Shown piece after piece: positions 1 to 5,760 of a DNA stretch of 5,860 bases. The DNA comes from an uncultured Oscillospiraceae bacterium. Lineage in GTDB: Bacteria; Bacillota; Clostridia; Oscillospirales; Oscillospiraceae. The notes below the pieces were generated by a model. The model worked only from the letters and a program-made list of their open reading frames with translations, was not told the origin of the DNA and searched no databases. A program made the position numbers and the translations under genes. Position 1 is the stretch's first letter. Every line of letters begins with the position of its first letter. The stretch is from positions 1 through 5,860 of the forward strand of contig CALWWH010000064.1 in NCBI GenBank assembly GCA_944385195.1. The letters run 5' to 3'.

Positions 1-758
1 AGGGCGCCAGCATCGAGCTGCCGCATATCCTGCTGCTGGCCAATGACCCGGCTGATAGCCTCCTTTCCGCTTTGACGGAGAGGAAAGCCACTCTGCCGCA
101 GCTCTATGACTTTGACCTGATGGAAGAGGGAGGGCATATCACCGGCTGGCTGGTCTCGGGCGAGGCCAAGCAAGCGCTGGATGCCCGCCTGACGGCATAC
201 GAATCCGCCGCCTCACTGCCCTATGCGGTAGGCGACGGCAATCACTCCCTGGCGACGGCAAAAGCCTGCTGGGAGGCCATCCGGGACAGCGCTGAGGAAA
301 CCCACCCTGCAAGGTATGCGCTAGTGGAGCTGGAGAACATTCACGAACCGTCCCTGGAGTTTGAACCCATCCATCGGATCCTCACAGATATTGATCCGCA
401 TCAGGTGCTCGAAGCGCTGGAGAATTGGTGCGCCCCGGAGGGGTATCCTGTCCGCTGGGTCAGCGCATCCGGCAGCGGCACGCTCAAGCTCAGTCCCGCC
501 AAGTCTGCCCTGGCGGTGGGGGTCTTGCAGGCGTTCCTGGATCAGTTCGGCCAGGGGACCGTCGACTATATCCACGGCGACGAGGTTTTGATCCGCTTGG
601 CGCAGCAGCCAAACAGCATTGGCTTTTTGCTGCCGCCCATGGCAAAGTCCGATCTTTTCACTGCCGTCGAGGCCGACGGCGCACTGCCCCGTAAGACCTT
701 CTCCATGGGCCATGCCAGTCAGAAGCGCTACTACTTAGAAGGGCGTGTCATCCGGTGA
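1..758 (+). CDS. DUF1015 family protein, 3' part only
   Basis: The gene is 5'-truncated by the window edge. The frame is open from base 3 and gives 251 residues ending in TGA at 756-758, and no start is visible. DUF1015 proteins are usually about 400 residues, so roughly the last 60% is present. Family hallmarks, numbered from the first visible residue: AVGDGNHSLATAK at about 75-87, HPARYALVELENI at 101-113 followed by EFEPIHR at 120-126, and LPRKTFSMGHASQKRYYLE near the C-terminus (228-246). No signal peptide or membrane segment is seen, so it is probably cytosolic. The biochemical function is not settled. As I recall, DUF1015 genes often lie beside serA/serC, and free-serine kinase activity has been reported for relatives, which would tie it to phosphoserine metabolism. 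Neither neighbour is visible here, so that is inference. The last codons overlap the ispE start (GTGA, 4 nt), implying co-transcription and coupled translation. The family call is firm; the role is not. Confidence 0.88.
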   Translation, partial: GASIELPHILLLANDPADSLLSALTERKATLPQLYDFDLMEEGGHITGWLVSGEAKQALDARLTAYESAASLPYAVGDGNHSLATAKACWEAIRDSAEETHPARYALVELENIHEPSLEFEPIHRILTDIDPHQVLEALENWCAPEGYPVRWVSASGSGTLKLSPAKSALAVGVLQAFLDQFGQGTVDYIHGDEVLIRLAQQPNSIGFLLPPMAKSDLFTAVEADGALPRKTFSMGHASQKRYYLEGRVIR

Positions 759-1609
759 CGAGCTTATCCGCACCCGCCTGGGCAAAGATCAACCTGGCGC
801 TGGATGTTCTCGGCCTGCGGCCCGACGGATTTCACGATATGCGGATGCTGATGCAGACGATTTCCCTGCATGATGAGGTGACGCTCCTCTTAGGGACCGG
901 ACGGTGGTATGCACACGGCCCGGAAGAGCTGCCCCACGACGAACGCAATCTGGCGCTCAAAGCCGCCCGTGTTTTTTGCCAGGCGTCCCGGATTGATCCC
1001 AATGGGATCGAGCTTTCTCTGGAAAAGCACATCCCGAGTCAGGCCGGGCTGGGCGGCGGCAGCGCAGATGCTGCTGCGGTACTTCGTGTGCTGCAGCAGT
1101 TCTATGAGGCACCCCTCAGTGAAGAAAAATTGTTCGAGCTTGCAGCCCAAATAGGCTCTGATGTCCCATTCTGCCTGGCTGGGGGGACAAAACTGGCCGA
1201 GGGCAGGGGAGAAGTCCTCACCGGCCTGCCTCCGATGCCTGAGTGTCACATTGTATTGTGCCAGCCTGGCTTCGGAAGCTCCACGCCAGCGCTTTTCCGC
1301 GCTGTTGATGCGGCGGAGCCAGAATACCGTCCGGATTTTGCATATCTGACGGCCCATCTGCACGATCTGTCGGCTTTTGCCCCGGCGATGGTCAACGTCT
1401 TCGAGCCGCTGCTGGCCAGAGAGTACCCCATCATCCACGAGCTCAAGGCCGTCATGCTCTCTCACGGCGCTCTTGGCGCCATGCTCACCGGGACCGGCTC
1501 TGTGGTGTTCGGTCTGTTTGATCATAAAGCCCAGGCGGAGACATGCCGCACAGCTTTGCAGACGCTTGTTCCATGGACAGCGCTTGCATCTCCCGTTGAT
1601 CACGTATAA
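755..1609 (+). CDS. ispE: 4-diphosphocytidyl-2-C-methyl-D-erythritol kinase (IspE)
   Basis: This cytosolic GHMP-family kinase uses ATP to phosphorylate the 2-hydroxyl of CDP-methylerythritol, the fourth step of the MEP route to isoprenoid precursors. The 284-residue length is normal. Motif 1 is AKINLALDVLGLRPDGFH (residues 10-27), with Lys11 the expected catalytic-site lysine. The ATP-binding loop is PSQAGLGGGSADAA (94-107). GSDVPFCLAGG (134-144) carries the catalytic aspartate, Asp136. The third GHMP motif is GAMLTGTGSVVFGLF (241-255). The GTG start at 755 is chosen because motif 1 begins only nine residues later; the next Met codon (residue 29) would remove it. The start overlaps the stop of the DUF1015 gene by 4 nt. 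An AGAAGGG stretch at about 737-743 is a weakly placed ribosome binding site, consistent with translational coupling. A strong terminator follows directly. All key residues are present and nothing suggests decay. Confidence 0.96.
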   Translation: MTSLSAPAWAKINLALDVLGLRPDGFHDMRMLMQTISLHDEVTLLLGTGRWYAHGPEELPHDERNLALKAARVFCQASRIDPNGIELSLEKHIPSQAGLGGGSADAAAVLRVLQQFYEAPLSEEKLFELAAQIGSDVPFCLAGGTKLAEGRGEVLTGLPPMPECHIVLCQPGFGSSTPALFRAVDAAEPEYRPDFAYLTAHLHDLSAFAPAMVNVFEPLLAREYPIIHELKAVMLSHGALGAMLTGTGSVVFGLFDHKAQAETCRTALQTLVPWTALASPVDHV

Positions 1610-1633
1610 AATCCACTAAACCCGTCAAACATT
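1604..1633 (+). promoter_or_regulatory. Possible sigma-F-like promoter for spoIIR (tentative)
   Basis: GTATA at 1604-1608 (over the ispE stop codon) matches the GYATA-type -35 element of forespore sigma-F promoters. After a 15-nt spacer, GTCAAACATT (1624-1633) fits a GGnrAnAnTw-type -10 with two mismatches. The start would fall near 1640, in the loop of the terminator hairpin, so the transcript would carry only the right arm and escape termination. spoIIR is a sigma-F target in Bacillus. The match is weak and consensus-only; treat it as a candidate. Confidence 0.25.
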
Positions 1634-1663
1634 GCAGTAACCGCAGTGTTTGGCGGGTTTTTT
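1618..1663 (+). terminator. Intrinsic terminator after ispE
   Basis: The 18-nt left arm (1618-1635) pairs over its whole length with the right arm (1643-1660), with two G-U wobbles and no mismatch. The loop is AGTAACC (1636-1642) and a six-T run covers 1658-1663. It starts 9 nt after the ispE stop and should end the DUF1015-ispE transcript. On the opposite strand the A-run preceding the stem would act as a T-run, so it may work in both directions. The T-run lies only 5 nt before the spoIIR ribosome binding site. Confidence 0.93.
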
Positions 1664-1668
1664 ATGAT

Positions 1669-1674
1669 GGAGGA
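1669..1674 (+). promoter_or_regulatory. Ribosome binding site of spoIIR
   Basis: GGAGGA lies 9 nt before the ATG at 1684. It sits immediately downstream of the T-run of the ispE terminator, which fixes the 5' end of any spoIIR mRNA at or upstream of about 1665. Confidence 0.8.
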
Positions 1675-1683
1675 ATACGTTAC

Positions 1684-2292
1684 ATGAAAAAGTTTAAATG
1701 GGAGCTCATCATTGGCCTTGCCCTGTTGGCGGGAATTGTCGCCGGGGCAAAATCGCAACTTGCGCCAGACTGGCGAGATAAACTCATTCGCCTGCACGTG
1801 GTTGCAAACTCTGACAGTGAGGCAGATCAAGCACAGAAACTCCAGGTCCGGGACGCGGTACTGGAGGTAGTGGAGCCAATCCTGGACGATGTACACAGTG
1901 CCGAAGAGGCAAAAGCACGGCTGCTGTCCGAGTTAGGCAGCTTGACGCAAGCAGCCAATCATGCCCTGGACGGATCCCCTTACACTGCCAGCGTAACACT
2001 TCAGCGCGAGCAATTTCCCGTCCGGGAATATGACACGTTCACCCTCCCGGCAGGGCAGTATGAGGCCCTTCGCGTTACCATTGGAGAGGGCGAAGGGCAC
2101 AACTGGTGGTGTGTGGTCTATCCCTCTCTTTGCTTTGCTGCGACGACGGAGGAGTTTACCGAACTGGCTGTCTCCGCAGGGCTGACAGAAGACGAAGCCG
2201 CCCTGCTGACAGGGCAGCAGGACGGCTTCGTCTTAAAGTGGCGGATTGTGGAGCTCTGGCAGGCTCTACTGGCCTGGCTTCGCGCCCTTTGA
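1684..2292 (+). CDS. spoIIR: Stage II sporulation protein R (SpoIIR)
   Basis: SpoIIR is made in the forespore under sigma-F, crosses the inner membrane and activates the mother-cell protease SpoIIGA, which then processes pro-sigma-E. The 202-residue length is usual. A short positive N-terminus (MKKFKWE) and a hydrophobic stretch at about 8-21 form the export signal or anchor. Family motifs follow: IRLHVVANSDSEADQAQKLQ (35-54), VRDAVL (55-60), FPVREYDTFTLPAGQYEALR (111-130), and GEGEGHNWWCVVYPSLCF (134-151) with the characteristic NWWC. The ATG at 1684 has a good GGAGGA site. Upstream is the ispE terminator. Downstream the gene converges on, and overlaps by 27 nt, the 3' end of the small membrane-protein gene. 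A long inverted repeat lies in codons about 170-183. No terminator for spoIIR itself is evident after its stop. The family assignment is secure; regulation by sigma-F is inferred from the family. Confidence 0.96.
   Translation: MKKFKWELIIGLALLAGIVAGAKSQLAPDWRDKLIRLHVVANSDSEADQAQKLQVRDAVLEVVEPILDDVHSAEEAKARLLSELGSLTQAANHALDGSPYTASVTLQREQFPVREYDTFTLPAGQYEALRVTIGEGEGHNWWCVVYPSLCFAATTEEFTELAVSAGLTEDEAALLTGQQDGFVLKWRIVELWQALLAWLRAL
2191..2232 (-). terminator. 18-bp hairpin within the spoIIR 3' end, probable end of the - strand operon
   Basis: The inverted repeat has arms 2191-2208 and 2215-2232. Read on the - strand, GACGAAGCCG-T-CCTGCTG pairs with CAGCAGG-G-CGGCTTCGTC around a six-base loop; the single non-Watson-Crick position is a T-G wobble, so the RNA stem is continuous. 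Read on the + strand the same position is a C-A mismatch. The stem begins 33 nt after the stop of the 64-aa gene. On the - strand it is followed by TTCTGTCA, only a partial T-run, so termination may be weak or factor-assisted. It lies inside spoIIR codons, so codon constraint could contribute, but an arm this long is unlikely by chance. Confidence 0.5.
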
Positions 2293-2460
2293 GCGGATCC
2301 AGCGGTAGCCAAAGTACAAAATGATAAAGATGATTAAGTAGCTCATCGTTGCCAGCCAGACGCTATCCGGGTTGAGGTTTCTTACAAAGCTGCCTAAAAT
2401 CGCAGCCAAGATACAAAGAAGCAGATTCTCCATCTGGGAGGGTTTGTAGGATAGATTCAT
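2266..2460 (-). CDS. Small two-helix membrane protein, 64 aa, third gene of the blaI operon
   Basis: I do not recognise this family. The product is MNLSYKPSQ-, then a hydrophobic helix at about 11-27 (ENLLLCILAAILGSFV), a short polar turn RNLNPDS, a second long hydrophobic helix at about 34-54 (LATMSYLIIFIILYFGY), and a basic tail RWIRSKGAKPGQ. By the positive-inside rule the tail should be cytoplasmic. The start at 2460 is chosen because TGAGGT (GAGG at 2472-2469) lies 8 nt upstream and shares bases with the stop codon of the metallopeptidase gene. The stop-to-start gap is 10 nt, so the two are co-transcribed. An ATG at 2478 would add six residues and overlap the upstream gene, but it has no ribosome binding site. 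The 3' end overlaps convergent spoIIR by 27 nt. The hydrophobic pattern, ribosome binding site and spacing support a real gene. The role is unknown; acting as a partner or target of the sensor, or as an effector, is only a guess from context. Confidence 0.7.
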   Translation of the reverse strand: MNLSYKPSQMENLLLCILAAILGSFVRNLNPDSVWLATMSYLIIFIILYFGYRWIRSKGAKPGQ

Positions 2461-2470
2461 GGCGAGTACC

Positions 2471-5263
2471 TCAGTCATTTGTATTGTAATCGACCAGTTT
2501 GACCCGGTCACCTATATTGAATACGCGCCAGAGCAAAGTCTCTGGGTCTCGGCAGACATGGAACTCTTGCTGATAAACGCCGCTTTCGAGACTGTCGTCG
2601 AAGTAGGGGTTGTACTCGACAGAGAAGGCGACCTGTACAAATTTGACGTTCTTTTCCAAATATTCGTCGTCCCATCCAAAGGCTTCAGCAAGACCGTTTT
2701 CTTTCAAGTCCTCGATGAGTAGATTGGTCTGACGCTGACGTTCTTCCGCGCCCAGCTGCTGATAGCGCAGGATGTGTCGCTGCTTGCCACAATAGTCCAC
2801 GACGTTTGCCGCTGCCTGGGGCGCTTCGCCGGCAGACATAGCGGCTAAAAATGCTTCAGAGTTCCAGTTTTCCTCAGCGGGCATGGTCTGGGCTTCGTGG
2901 TCGCACTCAGCAGCCAAGTCCTCCTTCAGATCATCCAATGTCAAGCCTGCTGCATTTGCCCAGTCCTCATTGGGGAAGAGGCTGTCGGGATTCTCCGGGT
3001 CCTCTGCGAACTGGACATCTGCTAAACGATAGCAGAGCTGATCGCCGCTCTTGCTGCGGCCAAACCAAATCTGTACCGGCTTGATCCCGGAGTCCAGCTC
3101 AAACAGCCCATCCTCTTCCATGGTGTAGACCTGATACAAGCTCACAGCGCTGACGCAGAGCAGATCCTCCTGCCACTTTATGTGCAGCACGTCATGGGCC
3201 TCGGTGACGAATTCGGCGTACTGGGGCATCTGTGCCCGGGCAAAATCCAGCAGCACGTTATTAATGGCGTAGGAAAGCGCGTCGGTATAGGCTGGACGTA
3301 GGGAGGTGTACTGCAAGGGCTCACGGTTCTGTACGGCCTTGACCGCTTCGGCTCCCGAGATCATCCCATCTGCATCCTCGAGGTTATAGACGATCTTCCA
3401 GCCCTCGCTGTCTCGATAGAGGCAGCACAGGTGCTCTGGCTCGTCGGGACTGTCGCTAAAGCGGTAGGTCATGTAATAATAATGGTCCTCGTCTTGCAGC
3501 ACATCGATGACCTCGATGGGCAGTCTTGCGTTGGTGTCGCTATGGAAGAGGTAGTAGCGGTCAAACTCCGGCAGATATTCAAACTGCTCCATTCCGATCA
3601 GCGCTGTCTGCGCCAAACCGATTCCAAAGTAATTCTGTAAGGTGAGATCCATATCAAAGGGAGTGAGCCAAACAGCATCCGATTGCTCCCAATATTCGCT
3701 GTAGTCCGCTAATTTGCGCAGGGCGTTCCACTCCAGCTCTGTCACGTCCTCTTGGCTAGCTGTGGTAAGCGCGGTGCCGTTATAAAATAGAGCAGACAGG
3801 CTGACCTGAGCTGCGTTGTCATAAAAGCTGGTCAGGGCTTGCCGGCGCATCCTTCCGGTGGAACCCTCTGCATTGAAGTGGTTTTTTAGTGCCTCTTTGA
3901 CGGCTTCGCTGTCATCGGGAGCAGTTAGCGCATCCTCGGCAGGGGAATCTGACTCTGCTGCCGGCGTATCGGACGCTTCGGCAGACTCCTCGGGGTCTAG
4001 CTGCGACGGCTGCGAGGGCGCCACGGGATCGACCGTGTTCTCATCGCCGATGACTGGATCAATGCGGATGTCGGTGGCGATGAGCGGGTTAGGAACCCCA
4101 TCCGATTGGGCCACGTAGCATACCGTCAGCAAATCTCCCTCTTCCAGCGCGCGCAGTGTCGCATCGCTGAGCAGCTCACCCGGGTCGATATACACGGTTT
4201 CGTTGCCGTCCAGGCACAGCAGAAGACCGTCTTCAAGGCGCTGGAAAGTGACAGTTGCGGTCTGCTCCTCAGCAGAGACGGGTTTCTCTGTTTTTTTGTC
4301 GGCACTGGTGAAAGTGCATCCTGCGCAGATCAATGCCAGAACAAGTACAGTGGCCATGGCAGTGCGCCAAACTTTTTTGTGCTGCACAATACGCAGCAAA
4401 CGCTCACGCATATCATGGCTGGTCATGGTTGTGGCGGTACAGAGCAGGGCCCCAGGCTTCGACCGGACAGCAACCATGTCTACGAGCGTCTGGCCGTAAT
4501 TCAAGCGCTCGGCTTCACCTAGCTGGGCGATGACCCGCTCGTCACAGGCTGCCTCGCAGTCCCTGCGGGAGAGGATAGCGCCCGCCCAGACCAGAGGATT
4601 CCACCACCAGAGTGCCAGGCAGACACAACGCAGCAGGGACCAGAGCGGATCCCGCTGCTGCCAATGGCATTGTTCATGGATCAGCACGTGCTTGAGCTGT
4701 TCGGGAGATTTCAGAGTCTCAGGTATAAGATAGATACTGCGTCCAAAGAGACAGGGAGAATTGATACTGCGGGAGTAATAGACGGGCAAATCAGCAGCAA
4801 TCCCCTCCGCTCGGCGGCGGTCACTGCGCAGCTTTCGATAAAATGCCAGATTGCTGCCCAGCAGAGCAGCAGCGGTTGCGACGCTGCCCGCGATCCAGAG
4901 ATGAGGCAGCAGAGTTAGAACATCAAAGGACTTCGTCTCTGCGGGGGAATTCCCCACAGGCGAGAGCTCAGCAGGAGACAGCGTCTCGGACTTGACTCCG
5001 GCCGGGAAGATGACCGGACGTCCTTCGGCAGTGGTGGTGAGCTGCACATCCGGCAGGGGCGTAGATGCAACAGTTTGCTCCTGGGAGATGAAATTCATGA
5101 CGCTGATGGGCGTATTTGCCAGGGGAAAGGGCAGTAAGAGCCGGACCAGTGCCAGGGCCCACAGAGAGTACTGTAGTTTCGCGCTGATCCGCTTGTGGAA
5201 GACCAGGCGCAGGAGAATCAGAACAAGCAGCAAAACAGACGATGTGATAATCCATTCTCTCAT
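2471..5263 (-). CDS. M56 (BlaR1/MecR1-type) membrane metallopeptidase with an unrecognised C-terminal sensor region
   Basis: This is an integral-membrane zinc protease of the BlaR1/MecR1 group, expected to sense a signal outside the cell and inactivate the paired repressor. It has 930 residues, against about 590 for classical BlaR1. Predicted membrane segments are about 5-22, 31-48, 117-141 and 301-317. Between the last two lies the cytoplasmic peptidase: HEQCH (196-200; zinc ligands His196 and His200, catalytic Glu197), WWWNPLVW (219-226) and RRDCEAACDE (233-242), with Glu237 the likely third ligand. Residues about 318-930 should be extracytoplasmic: a small beta-rich stretch (336-402), an acidic Ser/Pro/Ala-rich linker (405-455), an alpha/beta region (455-630) with FDRYYLFHSDTNARLPIEVI (567-586), and further domains to the end. 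I see no penicillin-binding SxxK/KTG layout. The ATG at 5263 overlaps the blaI stop (ATGA) and has AGAGGAGG (5278-5271) 7 nt upstream. The M56 core is certain; the signal sensed is unknown. Confidence 0.9.
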   Translation of the reverse strand: MREWIITSSVLLLVLILLRLVFHKRISAKLQYSLWALALVRLLLPFPLANTPISVMNFISQEQTVASTPLPDVQLTTTAEGRPVIFPAGVKSETLSPAELSPVGNSPAETKSFDVLTLLPHLWIAGSVATAAALLGSNLAFYRKLRSDRRRAEGIAADLPVYYSRSINSPCLFGRSIYLIPETLKSPEQLKHVLIHEQCHWQQRDPLWSLLRCVCLALWWWNPLVWAGAILSRRDCEAACDERVIAQLGEAERLNYGQTLVDMVAVRSKPGALLCTATTMTSHDMRERLLRIVQHKKVWRTAMATVLVLALICAGCTFTSADKKTEKPVSAEEQTATVTFQRLEDGLLLCLDGNETVYIDPGELLSDATLRALEEGDLLTVCYVAQSDGVPNPLIATDIRIDPVIGDENTVDPVAPSQPSQLDPEESAEASDTPAAESDSPAEDALTAPDDSEAVKEALKNHFNAEGSTGRMRRQALTSFYDNAAQVSLSALFYNGTALTTASQEDVTELEWNALRKLADYSEYWEQSDAVWLTPFDMDLTLQNYFGIGLAQTALIGMEQFEYLPEFDRYYLFHSDTNARLPIEVIDVLQDEDHYYYMTYRFSDSPDEPEHLCCLYRDSEGWKIVYNLEDADGMISGAEAVKAVQNREPLQYTSLRPAYTDALSYAINNVLLDFARAQMPQYAEFVTEAHDVLHIKWQEDLLCVSAVSLYQVYTMEEDGLFELDSGIKPVQIWFGRSKSGDQLCYRLADVQFAEDPENPDSLFPNEDWANAAGLTLDDLKEDLAAECDHEAQTMPAEENWNSEAFLAAMSAGEAPQAAANVVDYCGKQRHILRYQQLGAEERQRQTNLLIEDLKENGLAEAFGWDDEYLEKNVKFVQVAFSVEYNPYFDDSLESGVYQQEFHVCRDPETLLWRVFNIGDRVKLVDYNTND

Positions 5264-5640
5264 AGGGATGCCTCCTCTCTTGCCTGCCGGAGAATATCGT
5301 ACAAGGAATCAATCTCCTCCGGTTTGAGCGCTTTTTGCCCAGCGAGGGAGGCGACCATCATGCTGATGCTGCCGTTATAGACCCTTGCCAGGAAACTCTT
5401 TGTCTCTGCCGCTGCGGCATCCTCCTGCCGCAGGACAGGGTAGTATATCTTTGCACGGGGGCCGTCCTCTACGCGGACGGTTCCGCGCTCGAGCATGCGT
5501 GTGAGCATGCTGTGTACGGTGCCTTTGGTCCAGCCGGTGTCATCGTGAAGCGCAGCCACCAGCTGAGGCGCGGTATGGGGCTGCTTCCAGAGCAGGCGCA
5601 TGAGCTTCCACTCCCCGTCGGAGAGGGTGATCTTTTTCAT
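5260..5640 (-). CDS. BlaI/MecI/CopY-family transcriptional repressor
   Basis: The 126-residue product is a winged-helix repressor, the usual length for BlaI. The N-terminal winged helix covers about 1-70: LSDGEWKLMRLLW (6-18), recognition-helix region TKGTVHSMLTRMLERG (38-53) and the wing with PRAKIYYPVL (61-70). The C-terminal helices KSFLARVYNG (81-90) and LKPEEIDSLYDILRQ (105-119) form the dimerisation part. ATG 5640 is chosen because AAGGAGGG (5655-5648) lies 7 nt upstream and the family consensus starts here; a longer frame to 5718 would begin upstream of the predicted transcription start. The stop overlaps the M56 gene start by 4 nt, the classic paired layout, with the repressor first. 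Two matching dyads in its promoter indicate autorepression, relieved when the M56 partner cleaves it. By alignment to my memory of S. aureus BlaI, the cleaved Asn101-Phe102 position is Ser98-Leu99 here. Regulation of other genes is likely but not visible. Confidence 0.94.
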   Translation of the reverse strand: MKKITLSDGEWKLMRLLWKQPHTAPQLVAALHDDTGWTKGTVHSMLTRMLERGTVRVEDGPRAKIYYPVLRQEDAAAAETKSFLARVYNGSISMMVASLAGQKALKPEEIDSLYDILRQAREEASL

Positions 5641-5658
5641 TGGGCATCCCTCCTTGAA

Positions 5659-5676
5659 GGTTGACAAGTGTCTACC
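5659..5676. promoter_or_regulatory. BlaI-type operator 1 (downstream of the transcription start)
   Basis: GGTTGACA-AG-TGTCTACC is a dyad with 8-bp arms, one mismatched pair and a 2-bp centre. The core GACA-N2-TGTC resembles the TACA-N2-TGTA core known for BlaI/MecI/CopY repressors, with the outer T-A pair changed to G-C. It occupies roughly +4 to +21 of the blaI transcript, so bound repressor would block initiation or early elongation. Confidence 0.8.
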
Positions 5677-5685
5677 TCTGATTGA

Positions 5686-5714
5686 AGTATAGCAAAGAGG
5701 TTGACAAATGTCAA
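5686..5714 (-). promoter_or_regulatory. Sigma-A promoter of the blaI-M56-membrane protein operon
   Basis: On the - strand: -35 TTGACA (5714-5709), 17-bp spacer, -10 TATACT (5691-5686). This is a full -35 consensus with one mismatch in the -10. The start is expected near 5679. An A/T-rich run (AAATATTTTTTGTT, 5737-5724) just upstream of the -35 could act as an UP element. Such a strong core promoter bracketed by two operators fits a gene set that is tightly repressed and quickly induced. Confidence 0.88.
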
Positions 5715-5716
5715 CC
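5699..5716. promoter_or_regulatory. BlaI-type operator 2 (over the -35 box)
   Basis: GGTTGACA-AA-TGTCAACC is a perfect 18-bp dyad with 8-bp arms. The - strand copy of TTGACA inside it is the -35 box of the blaI promoter, so repressor and RNA polymerase would compete directly. Its centre is exactly 40 bp from the centre of operator 1, about four helical turns, placing both repressor dimers on the same face. Confidence 0.87.
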
Positions 5717-5760
5717 ATAGATGAACAAAAAATATTTCAGCGAGAATGGAGGGAAAGTCC

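Noticed and set aside
890..1603. 237-aa open frame antisense to ispE
   Set aside because: No recognisable motif, no convincing ribosome binding site and complete overlap with a clear ispE; a shadow of GC-rich coding sequence.
2266..2511. Longer version of the small membrane protein starting at 2511 (81 aa)
   Set aside because: It would overlap the M56 gene by 41 nt with no ribosome binding site, and the added residues are the M56 C-terminal codons in another frame. The 2460 start has GAGG at the right distance.
4306..4332. Lipobox-like LICAGC at M56 residues 311-316
   Set aside because: It sits at the end of the fourth membrane helix, not after an N-terminal signal, and the -3 position is Cys; more likely the helix exit.
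4106..4522. 138-aa + strand open frame inside the M56 gene
   Set aside because: Fully antisense to the conserved peptidase and linker coding region, low-complexity composition, no family resemblance.
5462..5480. Short hairpin CCGTCC-N7-GGACGG in the repressor gene
   Set aside because: Six-bp stem in GC-rich coding sequence with no T-run; expected by chance.
5491..5510. Direct repeat GAGCATGC-N4-GAGCATGC within the repressor gene
   Set aside because: It encodes the repeated Met-Leu pairs of the winged-helix segment SMLTRMLE; explained by the protein.
5260..5718. Longer version of the repressor starting at 5718 (152 aa)
   Set aside because: The extra 26 residues would be encoded across operator 1, the -10 and operator 2, upstream of the predicted transcription start. 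The 126-aa form has a strong AAGGAGGG site and the normal family length.
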